Source: Clostridium senegalense JC122 (GTDB lineage Bacteria; Bacillota; Clostridia; Clostridiales; Clostridiaceae). From it: a stretch of 64,000 bases of DNA. Under the pieces are notes generated by a model that made no database searches, had not been told where the DNA came from, and saw only the letters and a list, made by a program, of their open reading frames with translations. The stretch spans positions 235,572 through 299,571 of the forward strand of contig NZ_HE611051.1 in the NCBI RefSeq assembly GCF_000285575.1, read 5' to 3'. Positions 1-9,044 of the stretch are shown piece by piece. Each line of letters begins with the position of its first letter. Positions within the stretch are counted from its first letter, which is position 1. Made by a program: the position numbers and the translations under genes.

Positions 1-427
1 CTTCTTTTAAAATATTTCTTGTTTTATTTAATATATTTGAGGATACATTCTTAGGTAAACTCGCAAAAGGAAGATCTGATACAACATAATCAACATAAGG
101 TATGTTATATTTTTTTAAGTATTTATCTACATATTCAGCAGAATCATTAATAATGTATAAGTTTATTTCTTTTTTATATTTCTCCTTTAATAAATTATAA
201 AATTCATAATTATGCTCTATAATCAGGATTATGGTATCTTTATTTCTATACTTTAATAATTTATCAGTAAACACACCAGTACCAGGTCCATACTCAACAA
301 TGTATTGTGCTTTTGAAAAATCTATATTATCAATCATTTTTTCTGCAAGGTTATGTGAACTTGGAAAAACAGCTCCAACAGTTCTGGGATTTAATATATA
401 TTGCATTATAAACTTTAGTCTTCTCAT
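1..427 (-). CDS. SAM-dependent methyltransferase, rRNA dimethylase / phospholipid methyltransferase-like (partial)
   Basis: Reverse-strand reading frame starting at the ATG at 425-427 behind an AGGAGGTA site (433-440) and running off the window edge, so about 142 N-terminal residues are visible. It opens MRRLKFIMQYILNPRTVGAV and carries a clear SAM-binding motif I (VEYGPGTGVFT, near residue 40) and a motif-IV-like SDLPFASLP. This arrangement is seen in the KsgA/Erm-like fold and in small bacterial phospholipid N-methyltransferases. 'Class I methyltransferase' is secure; the substrate is not. A short plus-strand frame over this stretch is a shadow. It sits alone upstream of a 495-base gap. Confidence 0.75.
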   Translation of the reverse strand, partial: MRRLKFIMQYILNPRTVGAVFPSSHNLAEKMIDNIDFSKAQYIVEYGPGTGVFTDKLLKYRNKDTIILIIEHNYEFYNLLKEKYKKEINLYIINDSAEYVDKYLKKYNIPYVDYVVSDLPFASLPKNVSSNILNKTRNILKE

Positions 428-922
428 AAATACTACCTCCTATTAATTAAGTTCTTCAATGATAATAATTATAGTAAAAAAATCTAAAGAAAAAGTTATG
501 AAAAACCTTAAGATTTCTTAATTTTTATTATAAATGATTTATAAATTTTTGATACAACATAAACTCATACCTTAATTAAAGAATAGGTATGGTTTCAAAG
601 TTCAAAATGCAAAAATCTTAATCTGCTATAAAGTTAACTAAGATAGCTTTTAAATATTGTAACTATATTCCTATAAAGAAATTTGAATCTATAATTGAAA
701 TTTCAACTTCTTAAATTTGAAAAGTTATTTTATAATTAATATAAAAAAGAATCTAATTCTAAATATTTAATAACACTAAATACTTGAAAATAGATTCTTT
801 TACACATTTTTATTCTAAATTAATGACTATATATGAACCATATCATCCATAATAAATTCACCTATACACCACAAAATACGGTTACTTCTAACCTAAAACA
901 ACTATTTTTTATATTATCTACT
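428..922. other. Non-coding gap with one terminator-like hairpin
   Basis: No gene supported. AT-rich sequence holds the ribosome binding site of the upstream methyltransferase at its left end. At 745-801 the arms AAAAGAATCTA and TAGATTCTTTT face each other across a 35-base loop. On the minus strand the hairpin ends in a T-run, so it could terminate the chemotaxis receptor transcript, although it lies about 120 bases past the stop. Nothing else recognisable. Confidence 0.4.
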
Positions 923-2389
923 TTATTCACCTATGGAATTTAATTCATTACATATATCATCTATTTCGTTATAACTACTTGTTACATCTGTTATGCTACT
1001 ATTAAGCTCATCAATAGCCGCAAAAATTTCTTCCATAGCAGTTGCAGTGGATTCTACAGCTTCGCTAATATCATTTACTAAATTTAATGTATTTTTCATA
1101 GTACTTTCAAGCAATATAGACTGCGATCCAACACTTCCTGAATAGCTTAATACATTAGAAGTATTCTTATTAACATCTTTAAATAGTTTTTTAACATCAT
1201 TTGTATGTTCATTACATAATTCAATTGACTTTCCTTCTTTTAATATTTCTTGTGCAACTACCTTTGTTTTATTAGATATATTATTCAATATTACTTCTAT
1301 TTGATTTGTAGATATTTTCGAATCCTTAGCAAGTTTTCTTACTTCTTCTGCAACCACAGCAAAACCTTTCCCATACTCTCCAGCTCTAGCTGCTTCTATT
1401 GATGCATTAAGAGCTAATAGATTTGTTTGCTCTGATATTTCTGTAATACTGTTAATAATATTAACTATTTTTGTATTTTCATCACTTAACTCATTTATCA
1501 TGGATACAACACTTAAAACATTTGTATTTACCTTATTCATTTCCGAAGATAATATATCTACTTTATTATTACCTTCTAATACAACATTTTCAGTTGATTT
1601 AGATAACTCCTCCATAGTTTTAATAGCATTCGTAACTTCTTCTACTTTTTTTACTCCACCCTCTATTGAGGATTTCATTCCACTCATTACATCCACTTCT
1701 TTAGTTGCACTATTAGCAACGTCACTTGTAGAGCTAGTTATTTCTTCAGCTATTTGTCCTGCTACAGAAATTCCACTTTTTATTTTTTCATTAGTTGTTG
1801 TTAAAACTTTTATAGTACTATATATTTTTTCTAATAACAACTCTGCTTTAGATTTAGCTTCTTTAGTAGCTTTATGAGTTTCTTCTAAATTTTTATAAAT
1901 ACTTTTAGTAGTAATGGCATTAATTGATAATATAGCTGATCCTGCTATTATGTATGCTATATAAAATACTAATTCATGGTATTCCACTGAAGCAAATAAG
2001 GTTGTCTTATAACCTAAGAAAAAATATACCACAAGTATTATAGCCAAAACTGCTTCAATAATTAATATTCTTAAATCTTGATATACACTCATTAATATAA
2101 CACCATAATATATCAAAATAAAGTTAGCCCAATTTGGGTCTGATATAAACATTACACATATGACAGCAGTATACATCATTACTGTATAATACATTGTTTG
2201 AATAATGCATTTCTTTTTTATTAATATTAAATCGATTATAACTAAAGGTATAGATATTCCAACTAATATTAGTATGGCATTCCTATCTACATTTAAAATT
2301 TTATCAACAATTGCCCTCAATACTACAGATGCTATGAATCCCACCAACATAATTTTATTCTTTAATTCTGCATTTTTTTTATAATCCAC
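923..2389 (-). CDS. Methyl-accepting chemotaxis protein, membrane-anchored, no extracellular sensor
   Basis: 488 residues starting at GTG (2387-2389) behind a GGAGG site. Residues about 12-160 form five or six hydrophobic segments with only very short loops. There is therefore no periplasmic-type ligand domain, and sensing must be within the membrane or cytoplasmic. A coiled-coil signalling domain follows from about residue 165. Its conserved hairpin tip ([20 protein letters not shown], about 315-335, then [20 protein letters not shown]) is the hallmark of the family and contacts CheA/CheW. No HAMP domain is obvious. It is monocistronic and divergent from the KASIII-like gene. No chemotaxis operon lies in the window. 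The ligand is unknown. Confidence 0.93.
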   Translation of the reverse strand: MDYKKNAELKNKIMLVGFIASVVLRAIVDKILNVDRNAILILVGISIPLVIIDLILIKKKCIIQTMYYTVMMYTAVICVMFISDPNWANFILIYYGVILMSVYQDLRILIIEAVLAIILVVYFFLGYKTTLFASVEYHELVFYIAYIIAGSAILSINAITTKSIYKNLEETHKATKEAKSKAELLLEKIYSTIKVLTTTNEKIKSGISVAGQIAEEITSSTSDVANSATKEVDVMSGMKSSIEGGVKKVEEVTNAIKTMEELSKSTENVVLEGNNKVDILSSEMNKVNTNVLSVVSMINELSDENTKIVNIINSITEISEQTNLLALNASIEAARAGEYGKGFAVVAEEVRKLAKDSKISTNQIEVILNNISNKTKVVAQEILKEGKSIELCNEHTNDVKKLFKDVNKNTSNVLSYSGSVGSQSILLESTMKNTLNLVNDISEAVESTATAMEEIFAAIDELNSSITDVTSSYNEIDDICNELNSIGE

Positions 2390-2551
2390 AAATACGCCTC
2401 CTTGCTCAATATACCCTTATTATTATTCGTAATATTGTTATATAGCTTTACATTTTAAAACACTTTTCCGCATAATTTTCTTAATTTACAGAAATATTCT
2501 TCGATAATTATAAGTATACATATTTAACAATAAAGATAAGGCGGAGATAAA

Positions 2552-3550
2552 ATGAATATAAAAATTAAAAACATAGAATATTACCATCCTAAAACAAGTT
2601 ATTCTAATGAATACTTTTTAAATCATTTTTCAAAACAGGATGTTGATATTTCTGGATTATTAAATGTTACTGGAAGAAATCAGAGATATGTTTCTGAAGA
2701 TTTTCACGAAAATTCTTTAACTATGGCTATAGAAGCTTGCAGTAAAGTAATAAGTACTGTGAATATAGATGTACAAGATATAGGTTTAGTTGTATTTGTA
2801 TCCTCTACGCCAGAATATCTATCTCCTACAAATGCTGTTAAAATTCATGAAGCTTTAGGTTTATCTAGAAGTTCAAATGCATATGATATGAATGGTAATT
2901 GTTGCGGAATGATTATTGCAATGGATCAAGTCTGTAGAACAATGAAGAGCAATAATAGAATTAAATATAGCCTACTTGTAGGCTCTGACTTAGTAATTAG
3001 ATATTCAAGAAAATCAGAACCTATTACTTATGCTAATTTTGGAGAATCTGCATGTGCTGTATTACTAGAAAACACAGAAGATAGCATATCCGATTTCATA
3101 GATAGTTCATCTTACGTAGACAGCTCATTAAGCGGCTATATAAAATTTCCTCCTGTGGGCTTTTCCAATATATTGCCAGTAGATGGAAATATATCAAAAG
3201 ATAATAGAATAATAGAATGGGCAGATTTTAATACAGATGAGGCCTTTGCAAGTTCTGTTGACTCAATAAATGAAATATTAAATCGAAATAATTTAACTAA
3301 AGATGATGTGAAATTATATTGTCTATCTCAATTTTCAAAGAAAAATATTGATATAATAAGAGATACTTTAGAAGAACCAGAGAAAAAATTTCCATTCGTA
3401 GGTGACAGATTTGGATATACAGGTGTTACAAGCCCATTTATGGCCTTATCCGACTCTGTTTCAAATGGTAACATTAAACCTGGAGATCATGTTATTTTAT
3501 GGACGGTTGGAGCTGGTGTAGTTGCTTCGTGCATACTACTTAGATATTAA
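2552..3550 (+). CDS. 3-oxoacyl-ACP synthase III (KASIII/FabH)-like protein with altered catalytic triad
   Basis: 332 residues behind GGCGGAG. Thiolase-fold KASIII features are present: the nucleophile region NGNCCGM aligns with the FabH active-site Cys at C117, and the C-terminal IKPGDHVILWTVGAGVVASC aligns with the FabH glycine-rich end. FabH uses a Cys-His-Asn triad. Here the HQAN-type motif reads LSQFSKKN (Ser259 for His) and the RxGNT motif reads RFGYT (Tyr289 for Asn). Decarboxylative condensation of the usual kind is therefore doubtful. Acyl transfer, a specialised secondary-metabolite role or a non-condensing function is possible. It stands alone, not in a fab cluster. Family placement is sure; the reaction is not. 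Confidence 0.8.
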   Translation: MNIKIKNIEYYHPKTSYSNEYFLNHFSKQDVDISGLLNVTGRNQRYVSEDFHENSLTMAIEACSKVISTVNIDVQDIGLVVFVSSTPEYLSPTNAVKIHEALGLSRSSNAYDMNGNCCGMIIAMDQVCRTMKSNNRIKYSLLVGSDLVIRYSRKSEPITYANFGESACAVLLENTEDSISDFIDSSSYVDSSLSGYIKFPPVGFSNILPVDGNISKDNRIIEWADFNTDEAFASSVDSINEILNRNNLTKDDVKLYCLSQFSKKNIDIIRDTLEEPEKKFPFVGDRFGYTGVTSPFMALSDSVSNGNIKPGDHVILWTVGAGVVASCILLRY

Positions 3551-3625
3551 TATGGGGAAACAAGCTGCAATTTAAATTTATTCATCAAATTTTTGTTATC
3601 AGTTGAGAAAAATAAGTGCAAATAT

Positions 3626-3785
3626 ATTTAGTTAAAAATTAAGAATTAAGAATTTAGGCTGAAAGTGGCAACCACTTTCTGAAAATGATTTTTAAAAATT
3701 TATAAAAAGATACTTTGAGAATTACTCGGAACGAAGTGACTAGTAATAACCACAACTATTCACTCTTAACTTTTAACTAAAATAA
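3626..3785. repeat. MITE-like palindromic repeat, copy 1 (with 72-base insert)
   Basis: Outer arms TTTAGTTAAAAATTAAG and CTTAACTTTTAACTAAAA are inverted repeats around a hairpin GAAAGTGG-CAA-CCACTTTC. The same element, with flanks, recurs inverted at about 29464-29625; similarity extends left here to about 3565. This copy carries 72 extra bases (3676-3747) flanked by the direct repeat AACCAC (3670-3675 and 3748-3753). It fills most of the 317-base gap between the KASIII-like gene and the next terminator. Confidence 0.75.
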
Positions 3786-3817
3786 TCTGTTAGTTATATA
3801 CTAGCCATCTATAAACT

Positions 3818-3848
3818 AAAAAAGCTGTAGTTTTATCTACAGCTTTTT
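3818..3848 (-). terminator. Rho-independent terminator of the radical SAM operon
   Basis: Stem AAAAAGCTGTAG / CTACAGCTTTTT with loop TTTTAT. It has T-runs on both strands, so it could also serve the plus-strand KASIII-like gene. Confidence 0.8.
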
Positions 3849-3867
3849 AACAGTTCTTATTTAAATG

Positions 3868-5145
3868 TTATTTATGCAAATCCCTATAGTATTTTGGATA
3901 TTTATCACTTTTGTTTTTATTACAAATGCTTATTGATTTTTCCTTATTAAGTGGAAGCATACCTTCTGATTGCTTAAATACTTCTTTATTTACCTTCTGA
4001 GCAAAGCATCCTATTTTAGGTTTACCAATATAATTTTTCATTTCAATCCAAAGATTTTTTATAGATTCTTCTTTTACATTTCCAAACCTCATAGGTACAA
4101 AATCACAAGGATACAATTCTCCTGAAGCACTTATATAGGAATGTTGATTTCCTGCACCACAACCAAATTTTGCTTCACTTTCTGTATACACAAAAGTTGT
4201 TATCTTAGGTAAATCACTTCTTTTATTTGCCTTATGTTGTATCTTTATAAGTTTTTCCCTATCACTTTTATTATAAAGCACATTTTCTAATTGCTTTTCA
4301 GTTAAAAGGTTTCCACTTAGTATAGGTTCCAATATTTTCACTTCATGAGCACCATTATCTTTTGCAAGTTTAAACAATCTAAACAGTTTTTCTTCATCAA
4401 GATTTTCCTTTAATATAACTGTTTGTGCCATTGTATATAATCCTGCCTTATTTGAATTTCTAAGTGCCTCAAGTGCATAATCAAAAGCAATTTCACTGTT
4501 TCTATTGTTATTATGTTTCTCTTTATCATAAGAATCTAAACTTATTCCTATACCAAATAATCCACTATCTTTTAATTTTTTTGCTTTCTCATAGCTTAAA
4601 TTAAAACCACTAGTAAATAAAATTGATGTGCTTCTATTATCTATAGCTCTTATAATATCAAATATATCCTCACGTACTAATGGCTCTCCTCCTGTTATTC
4701 CAATAATAGGCACATTCATATTTTGAAGTTCTCTAATAACCTTAATCCATTCTTCCTTTGTTAATTCCTTTTCTGCTGCTCTATTTTTTGCACTGCAATA
4801 CAGACAATTATTAGGGCATTTATTTGTTATACATAAATACATAGATATTGGTGCAGTTCTTTCAGCATACATTTGCTTTGTAAATATATTTATAGGTTCA
4901 TCTACCGCTAGGATATTCTGTATAAATGATTTAGTTGGAAAAGGTGGAAAAAAAGTGCTCAATATGTATTTATCCTCATGCTTCACTATCTTCTCTCCCT
5001 TTAAAATACCACTCATCATTTTTATGTATTTTAACAGGGTAAAATTCTCATCTTCTTTTAAAATATTATAAATTTCTAATATGCCCTTTAGAACATTTTT
5101 ATCTATAGCCATTTTTGTCATGATTTTTAAATTATTAATACTCAT
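3868..5145 (-). CDS. Radical SAM protein with SPASM-like C-terminus
   Basis: 425 residues. The cluster-binding motif CPNNCLYC places C110, C114 and C117 in the canonical CX3CX2C arrangement, and GITGGEP follows at about 147-153. The C-terminal part has cysteines in a SPASM-like pattern (FGCGAGNQH, GELYPCDFVP then FGNV, and later IGCFAQ and ISICNK), typical of enzymes with auxiliary clusters that modify peptides or small molecules. About 95 residues precede the barrel. It is the last gene of a three-gene operon, 6 bases after a methyltransferase, and is followed by a strong terminator. No precursor peptide or transporter is visible alongside, so the substrate is unknown. Confidence 0.85.
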   Translation of the reverse strand: MSINNLKIMTKMAIDKNVLKGILEIYNILKEDENFTLLKYIKMMSGILKGEKIVKHEDKYILSTFFPPFPTKSFIQNILAVDEPINIFTKQMYAERTAPISMYLCITNKCPNNCLYCSAKNRAAEKELTKEEWIKVIRELQNMNVPIIGITGGEPLVREDIFDIIRAIDNRSTSILFTSGFNLSYEKAKKLKDSGLFGIGISLDSYDKEKHNNNRNSEIAFDYALEALRNSNKAGLYTMAQTVILKENLDEEKLFRLFKLAKDNGAHEVKILEPILSGNLLTEKQLENVLYNKSDREKLIKIQHKANKRSDLPKITTFVYTESEAKFGCGAGNQHSYISASGELYPCDFVPMRFGNVKEESIKNLWIEMKNYIGKPKIGCFAQKVNKEVFKQSEGMLPLNKEKSISICNKNKSDKYPKYYRDLHK

Positions 5146-5151
5146 TTATTT

Positions 5152-6015
5152 CTATTCCTTTCTAAAGATACCATATGCAAATTTATGATTTATCTCATAC
5201 ATTCCATTTTTATATTTTTCTTTTTTTATTTTTTCAATTATTAAAGGTTTAACTTCATTGTAGTTGTTAAAGATTTTCCTAGTTCCTGCTGCTGCCCCAG
5301 TTATATTTAGCCACTGTAAAAGTTCTTCTGGCTCTTTAAAACTAAAGAATACCTCACCTTCTTCTACCTTTAAAGCTTTAAATCCATATTCACTGCACCA
5401 TTTAACTAATCCCATCTTTCCCTTAGGTAAATTCAATTTTATATCCATAGGTTTAATTACTTCCTTTTGCTTCTCACTCATAACCTTCAAAAAAATACTT
5501 TCTATTTTATCTAAGGTTCCTTCAATATTTGTGATTATTGCTAATATACCTTCTTGTTTTAAAACCTTATTAAAAAGTTTTAATAGTTCATTATGATCAA
5601 AATAAGAAAGTGCCCAACCAAAAAATATAACATCATATTTTTCATTAGTATTTCTTAAAAATTCAATACCATCACTCTGAATAGCTGTCACTCTAGGATT
5701 ATTGGTTTTCAAAAGCTTTTCAAGCATTTTATTGGACTGATCTACAGAAGTAATTTTATATTTTATAGATTTATTTAATAAGCTTTTTGTTATGTAGCCT
5801 GTCCCACAAGCAAAATCAAGTATTTTTAATTCTTTATCTGTTTCTATGTGCTTTGAATGAATAATATTGTCCGTATATCTACTCATCTCTTTAAGCCAAA
5901 AATGATATGTATCTGAAACTTTATCATACTCGTCCTTATAATCATCCCTGCTTACAACTTCCTTTTTTATAAGTTTATATCCAATCTTTGAGTAGAACCA
6001 TATTTTATTTATCAT
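5152..6015 (-). CDS. Class I SAM-dependent methyltransferase
   Basis: 287 residues with SAM motif I ILDFACGTGYIT (near residue 68), an acidic VDQS at the end of the second strand, and a motif-IV-like VIFFGWALSYF. The start overlaps the stop of the upstream methyltransferase by four bases (ATGA), indicating translational coupling. It resembles type 11/12 small-molecule methyltransferases. It is the middle gene of the operon with the radical SAM protein, so the two probably act on the same product. No other clue to substrate. Confidence 0.82.
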   Translation of the reverse strand: MINKIWFYSKIGYKLIKKEVVSRDDYKDEYDKVSDTYHFWLKEMSRYTDNIIHSKHIETDKELKILDFACGTGYITKSLLNKSIKYKITSVDQSNKMLEKLLKTNNPRVTAIQSDGIEFLRNTNEKYDVIFFGWALSYFDHNELLKLFNKVLKQEGILAIITNIEGTLDKIESIFLKVMSEKQKEVIKPMDIKLNLPKGKMGLVKWCSEYGFKALKVEEGEVFFSFKEPEELLQWLNITGAAAGTRKIFNNYNEVKPLIIEKIKKEKYKNGMYEINHKFAYGIFRKE

Positions 6016-6587
6016 CTTTTCTCTCCTACAAATATAAAATAATACCCCTTATCATAAACCCTTTGTATGTAAAAATATTCTTCTAGTAAACTCCTAACTT
6101 CATCTCTAGTTCTAAAAAACAATCGTCCAAATAGAGTAAATTCAAATGCTCTCAATAATTTTGTTTTTATGTGCTTTCTATTAAAGTCCATCATAACTAT
6201 CTTTCCGCCATACTTTAATATTCTATTTATTTCAACTATAAGATCTTTTTGTTCTTTAATATGATGGAAAACATCACTTAATATTACTATATCAATAGAA
6301 TTGTCCTTAAATGGAGTTTTCAGAGCATTTCCCCTTATGCAGACCAAATTTCCCCCTTGATTTACCATTGAAAGCATCTTCTCACTTTCATCAAGTACGT
6401 ATACAGTCTTACAACTATTACAAATATACTTAGCTAATCTTCCAGTTCCTCCGCCTATATCTACAACTACTTCATGTTTATCAATATTTGCAACAGACTT
6501 TATTTCTTCATGTTTATATAAATTAAACATAGCCATAAATTTATCATAATACTTGTAAACCTTATCAAAATCTTTTATTTCTTTCAT
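6012..6587 (-). CDS. Class I SAM-dependent methyltransferase
   Basis: About 191 residues from the ATG at 6587, chosen because AAAGG lies five bases upstream; an in-frame GTG two codons earlier has no room for a site. Motif I is VVDIGGGTGRLA, followed by VLDES and the methyltransferase-11 signature IDIVILSDVFHHI. It is the first gene of the operon with a second methyltransferase and a radical SAM protein. Two paralogous-looking methyltransferases in one cassette suggest two sequential methylations, which is inference only. Confidence 0.82.
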   Translation of the reverse strand: MKEIKDFDKVYKYYDKFMAMFNLYKHEEIKSVANIDKHEVVVDIGGGTGRLAKYICNSCKTVYVLDESEKMLSMVNQGGNLVCIRGNALKTPFKDNSIDIVILSDVFHHIKEQKDLIVEINRILKYGGKIVMMDFNRKHIKTKLLRAFEFTLFGRLFFRTRDEVRSLLEEYFYIQRVYDKGYYFIFVGEKR

Positions 6588-6867
6588 AAACACCTTTCCT
6601 TAGTAATTAATACTATAAATCATTATAAGTGGCTGTTTTAGACTTCTATTTCATATATTTATTTTAGGTTAATTGTTTGAACATTTTTTACTTTTTAGAT
6701 CCTAAAATTTTATTTAGTTACTTCTTACAATATATAATTAAATTTTAAAAATATAAAATCTATCACTGTTTTAATAGTTTTAGGCTGTGCCAAAGATACG
6801 CATTTATATATATACTACACCCATCTTTTAAAACTATTTTTAGATTTAGATGTATTTTAAATCTTTA

Positions 6868-7075
6868 TACAACATCACTACTAAGTTCTCTAAAAAAGAT
6901 TATATCAATAATTTGATGTGTACCTGTATCAACCATCATAGCTCCATATCTTGTCTCCTTTTTACAGCAAAATTATAGATACAAGGTTTCATTATATTTT
7001 GTTTATTTATAATTATTTCTTTTTTCAAAAAACTATAAATAGTACTTTTGCCTATATGTGCAATACTCCTTTTTA
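6868..7075 (-). pseudogene. Degraded ISL3-family transposase remnant
   Basis: The minus strand spells fragments of an ISL3-type transposase in shifting frames: an HTH-like SIAHIGKSTIYSFLKKE, then IYNFAVKRRQ (compare the family's IDDFAxKK), then YGAMMVDTGTHQIIDII followed by RELSSD. The acidic residues of the first catalytic block are changed, the frame shifts at least twice, and most of the roughly 400-residue protein is absent. No terminal repeats or target duplication found. The identification rests on remembered family motifs. Confidence 0.55.
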
Positions 7076-7311
7076 AATATCATCAATAATCATATAACTA
7101 ATAAATTTAAAATTTTCATCTAAAAGTCTAAGAGATTCATAAATCATAAAACCTACTTTCAAAATATGAAATATCTATAATAATATATTAAAATAAGCCT
7201 AAGTTCAACCAACTATGGAAAAAACAACAAAATATTTACATCATTAACTACTACCAACACTTTTTAAGGACTTTTCCCCTTAAGATTACGCCCATACTGG
7301 GCGCACAACAC

Positions 7312-7345
7312 GAAAAAGAAGTACCATCTACAGGCACTCCTTATT
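7312..7345 (-). terminator. Probable terminator of the ABC transporter operon
   Basis: On the minus strand GGAGTGCC pairs with GGTACTTC (one G-U) and is followed by TTTTT. It lies about 45 bases beyond the ATPase stop. Confidence 0.5.
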
Positions 7346-7387
7346 CTTTACTTTCACAATAACTAAAGTATATTAAATTAGACTATA

Positions 7388-8181
7388 CTAAGCAAACATT
7401 ACTCTGTCTGAAAGTTCTTCTTTAAAAGTAATTTTATTAAATTCTTCTATAAGATCATTTTTAGTTAAATTACTTTTTTCTATTTTCCCTATATCAAGAA
7501 TTGTTTCTCCTCTATGCATCATAAGTAACCTATTTCCAAATTCTATAGCATGATTTAAATTATGAGTTATCATAATTGTGGTAATGTTTTTCTCTTTAAC
7601 TATATTATTTGTAAGGTTTATAATTGTCTCTGATGTTTTTGGATCTAAGGCTGCTGTATGCTCATCTAAAAGCAAAATCTTTGGTGTATTTAGAGTTGCC
7701 ATTAGTAACGAAAGGGCCTGCCTTTGTCCTCCTGATAACATTCCTACCTTTGTATTTATCTTATCTTCAAGCCCTAAATTTAATATAGAAAGATGATTTT
7801 TAAATTCCTCTATCTTTTTTTATTAACGCCTAAAGAAAGTCCAAATTTTTTTCCCTTATTATCTGCCAAAGATAAATTTTCTAAGATAGTCATAGATGGT
7901 GATGTTCCTTTCGTTGGGTCTTGAAACACTCTACTTATAATTTTTGATTTTTTATGTTCTTTTAAATTAGTAATATCTCTTTCTTCTAAAAATATATTAC
8001 CTGAGTCTAATTCTAAAGCACCAGATATTATATTTAAAAGAGTAGATTTTCCTGCTCCATTACTTCCAACAATAGTTATATATTCACCTTTATTTATTTC
8101 TAAATTAAAGTTGTTTAAAATACTAGTTTCATTTATTGTTCCTTTATTAAAACCTTTATTTATAGATTTTAACTTAAGCAT
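7388..8181 (-). pseudogene. ABC transporter ATP-binding protein (TrpZ-type), frameshifted in an A7 run
   Basis: Two abutting frames together make one ABC ATPase of about 264 residues. The first (7810-8181) has Walker A GSNGAGKST near residue 40 and the Q-loop VFQDP. The second (7388-7741 and upstream codons) has the signature LSGGQRQAL, Walker B ILLLDEHTAALD and the switch His in MITHN. Reading fails at AAT AAA AAA AGA TAG. One extra A in the run (7815-7821 on the plus strand) joins the frames through NKKKIEEF. A -1 slip on AAAAAAG would also rescue it. It follows its permease with an 8-base overlap, as in TrpXYZ-type amino-acid importers. It may be a sequencing error, a true mutation or slippage. 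Confidence 0.85.
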
Positions 8182-9043
8182 TTAAATCACCCCTTTTTCT
8201 TAAAGAAAATTTATTTAGCATATTACTATTATTCATAACTATGGCAATAACCACTATTATTGATGTTATTAATTTCAAATCTGTTGGTGGTAAACCTAAA
8301 TTTAAAGCAATTCCTACACTTAATTTATACAAAAACGCTCCTATTATAACTATTGTAGTTCCTTTTATAAATTTACAATTATTAAAAACAGATTGACCAA
8401 GTATGATAGAAGCTAAAGCAATAACTATAAACCCAGTTCCCATAGATATATCCGAAAACCTTTGATACTGTGCCATTATAGCTCCACTTAAAGCTACAAA
8501 ACCATTAGATAACATAAGTCCAATTATTTTCATTGTTCCTTTATTTACTCCTAGTGAAGTAACTAATGTATCATTATCTCCTGTGGCCCTTAATATAAAA
8601 CCAAACTTAGTTTTGAATAAAACATCCATTAAGAATTTAGAAACTAAAACTATTAATACTAAAATCATTACCATTGGTATATCCCTAGAAAATATATTAC
8701 CTTTATTCATCATGGGAAGATTTGCCTTACCCATTACCCTTAAATTTATAGAATATAATCCTATCATAACTAGAATTCCTGATAAAAGATTAGTTATTTT
8801 TAATTTTACATGAAGTATTCCTGTAACTAGACCTCCTATAGCACCTCCTATAAATGCTACTACTAATGCCAAAATAGGATTAGTTCCTTTTAATATAAGT
8901 GATGCGGTAATTGCAGCACCCAAACTAAATGTTCCATCTACAGATAAGTCTGGAAAATCTAATATTGTATAAGTTATATATACACCTAATGCTCCTATAG
9001 CAAAAATAAGTCCTTGCTCTAAAGTTCCCATAAAGAAGGTCAT
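8174..9043 (-). CDS. ABC transporter permease, TrpY-type (putative amino-acid importer)
   Basis: 289 residues, almost entirely hydrophobic with about eight predicted membrane segments. It shows the branched-chain permease-like GALGVYITYTILDFPDLSVDG near the N-terminus and SLGVNKG in a cytoplasmic loop, the sequence pattern of permeases paired with PF04392 binding proteins. It starts one base after the binding-protein stop and overlaps the ATPase start. Relatives are annotated as tryptophan/tyrosine transporters, but the substrate cannot be read from sequence. Confidence 0.85.
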   Translation of the reverse strand: MTFFMGTLEQGLIFAIGALGVYITYTILDFPDLSVDGTFSLGAAITASLILKGTNPILALVVAFIGGAIGGLVTGILHVKLKITNLLSGILVMIGLYSINLRVMGKANLPMMNKGNIFSRDIPMVMILVLIVLVSKFLMDVLFKTKFGFILRATGDNDTLVTSLGVNKGTMKIIGLMLSNGFVALSGAIMAQYQRFSDISMGTGFIVIALASIILGQSVFNNCKFIKGTTIVIIGAFLYKLSVGIALNLGLPPTDLKLITSIIVVIAIVMNNSNMLNKFSLRKRGDLNA

Positions 9044-9044
9044 G

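Larger units (their letters stand above)
6588..7387. other. Non-coding gap with transposase relic and hairpins
   Basis: Apart from the ISL3-like relic (6868-7075) there is no gene. Towards the transporter end are three consecutive hairpins: TTAAGG/CCTTAA (about 7264-7283), CGCCCA-TAC-TGGGCG (7289-7303), and the terminator at 7312-7345. The GC-rich CGCCCA hairpin stands out against the local composition. Confidence 0.5.

Noticed and set aside
1500-1877. Plus-strand frame across the chemotaxis receptor
   Set aside because: Shadow of the coiled-coil domain on the other strand; no ribosome site.
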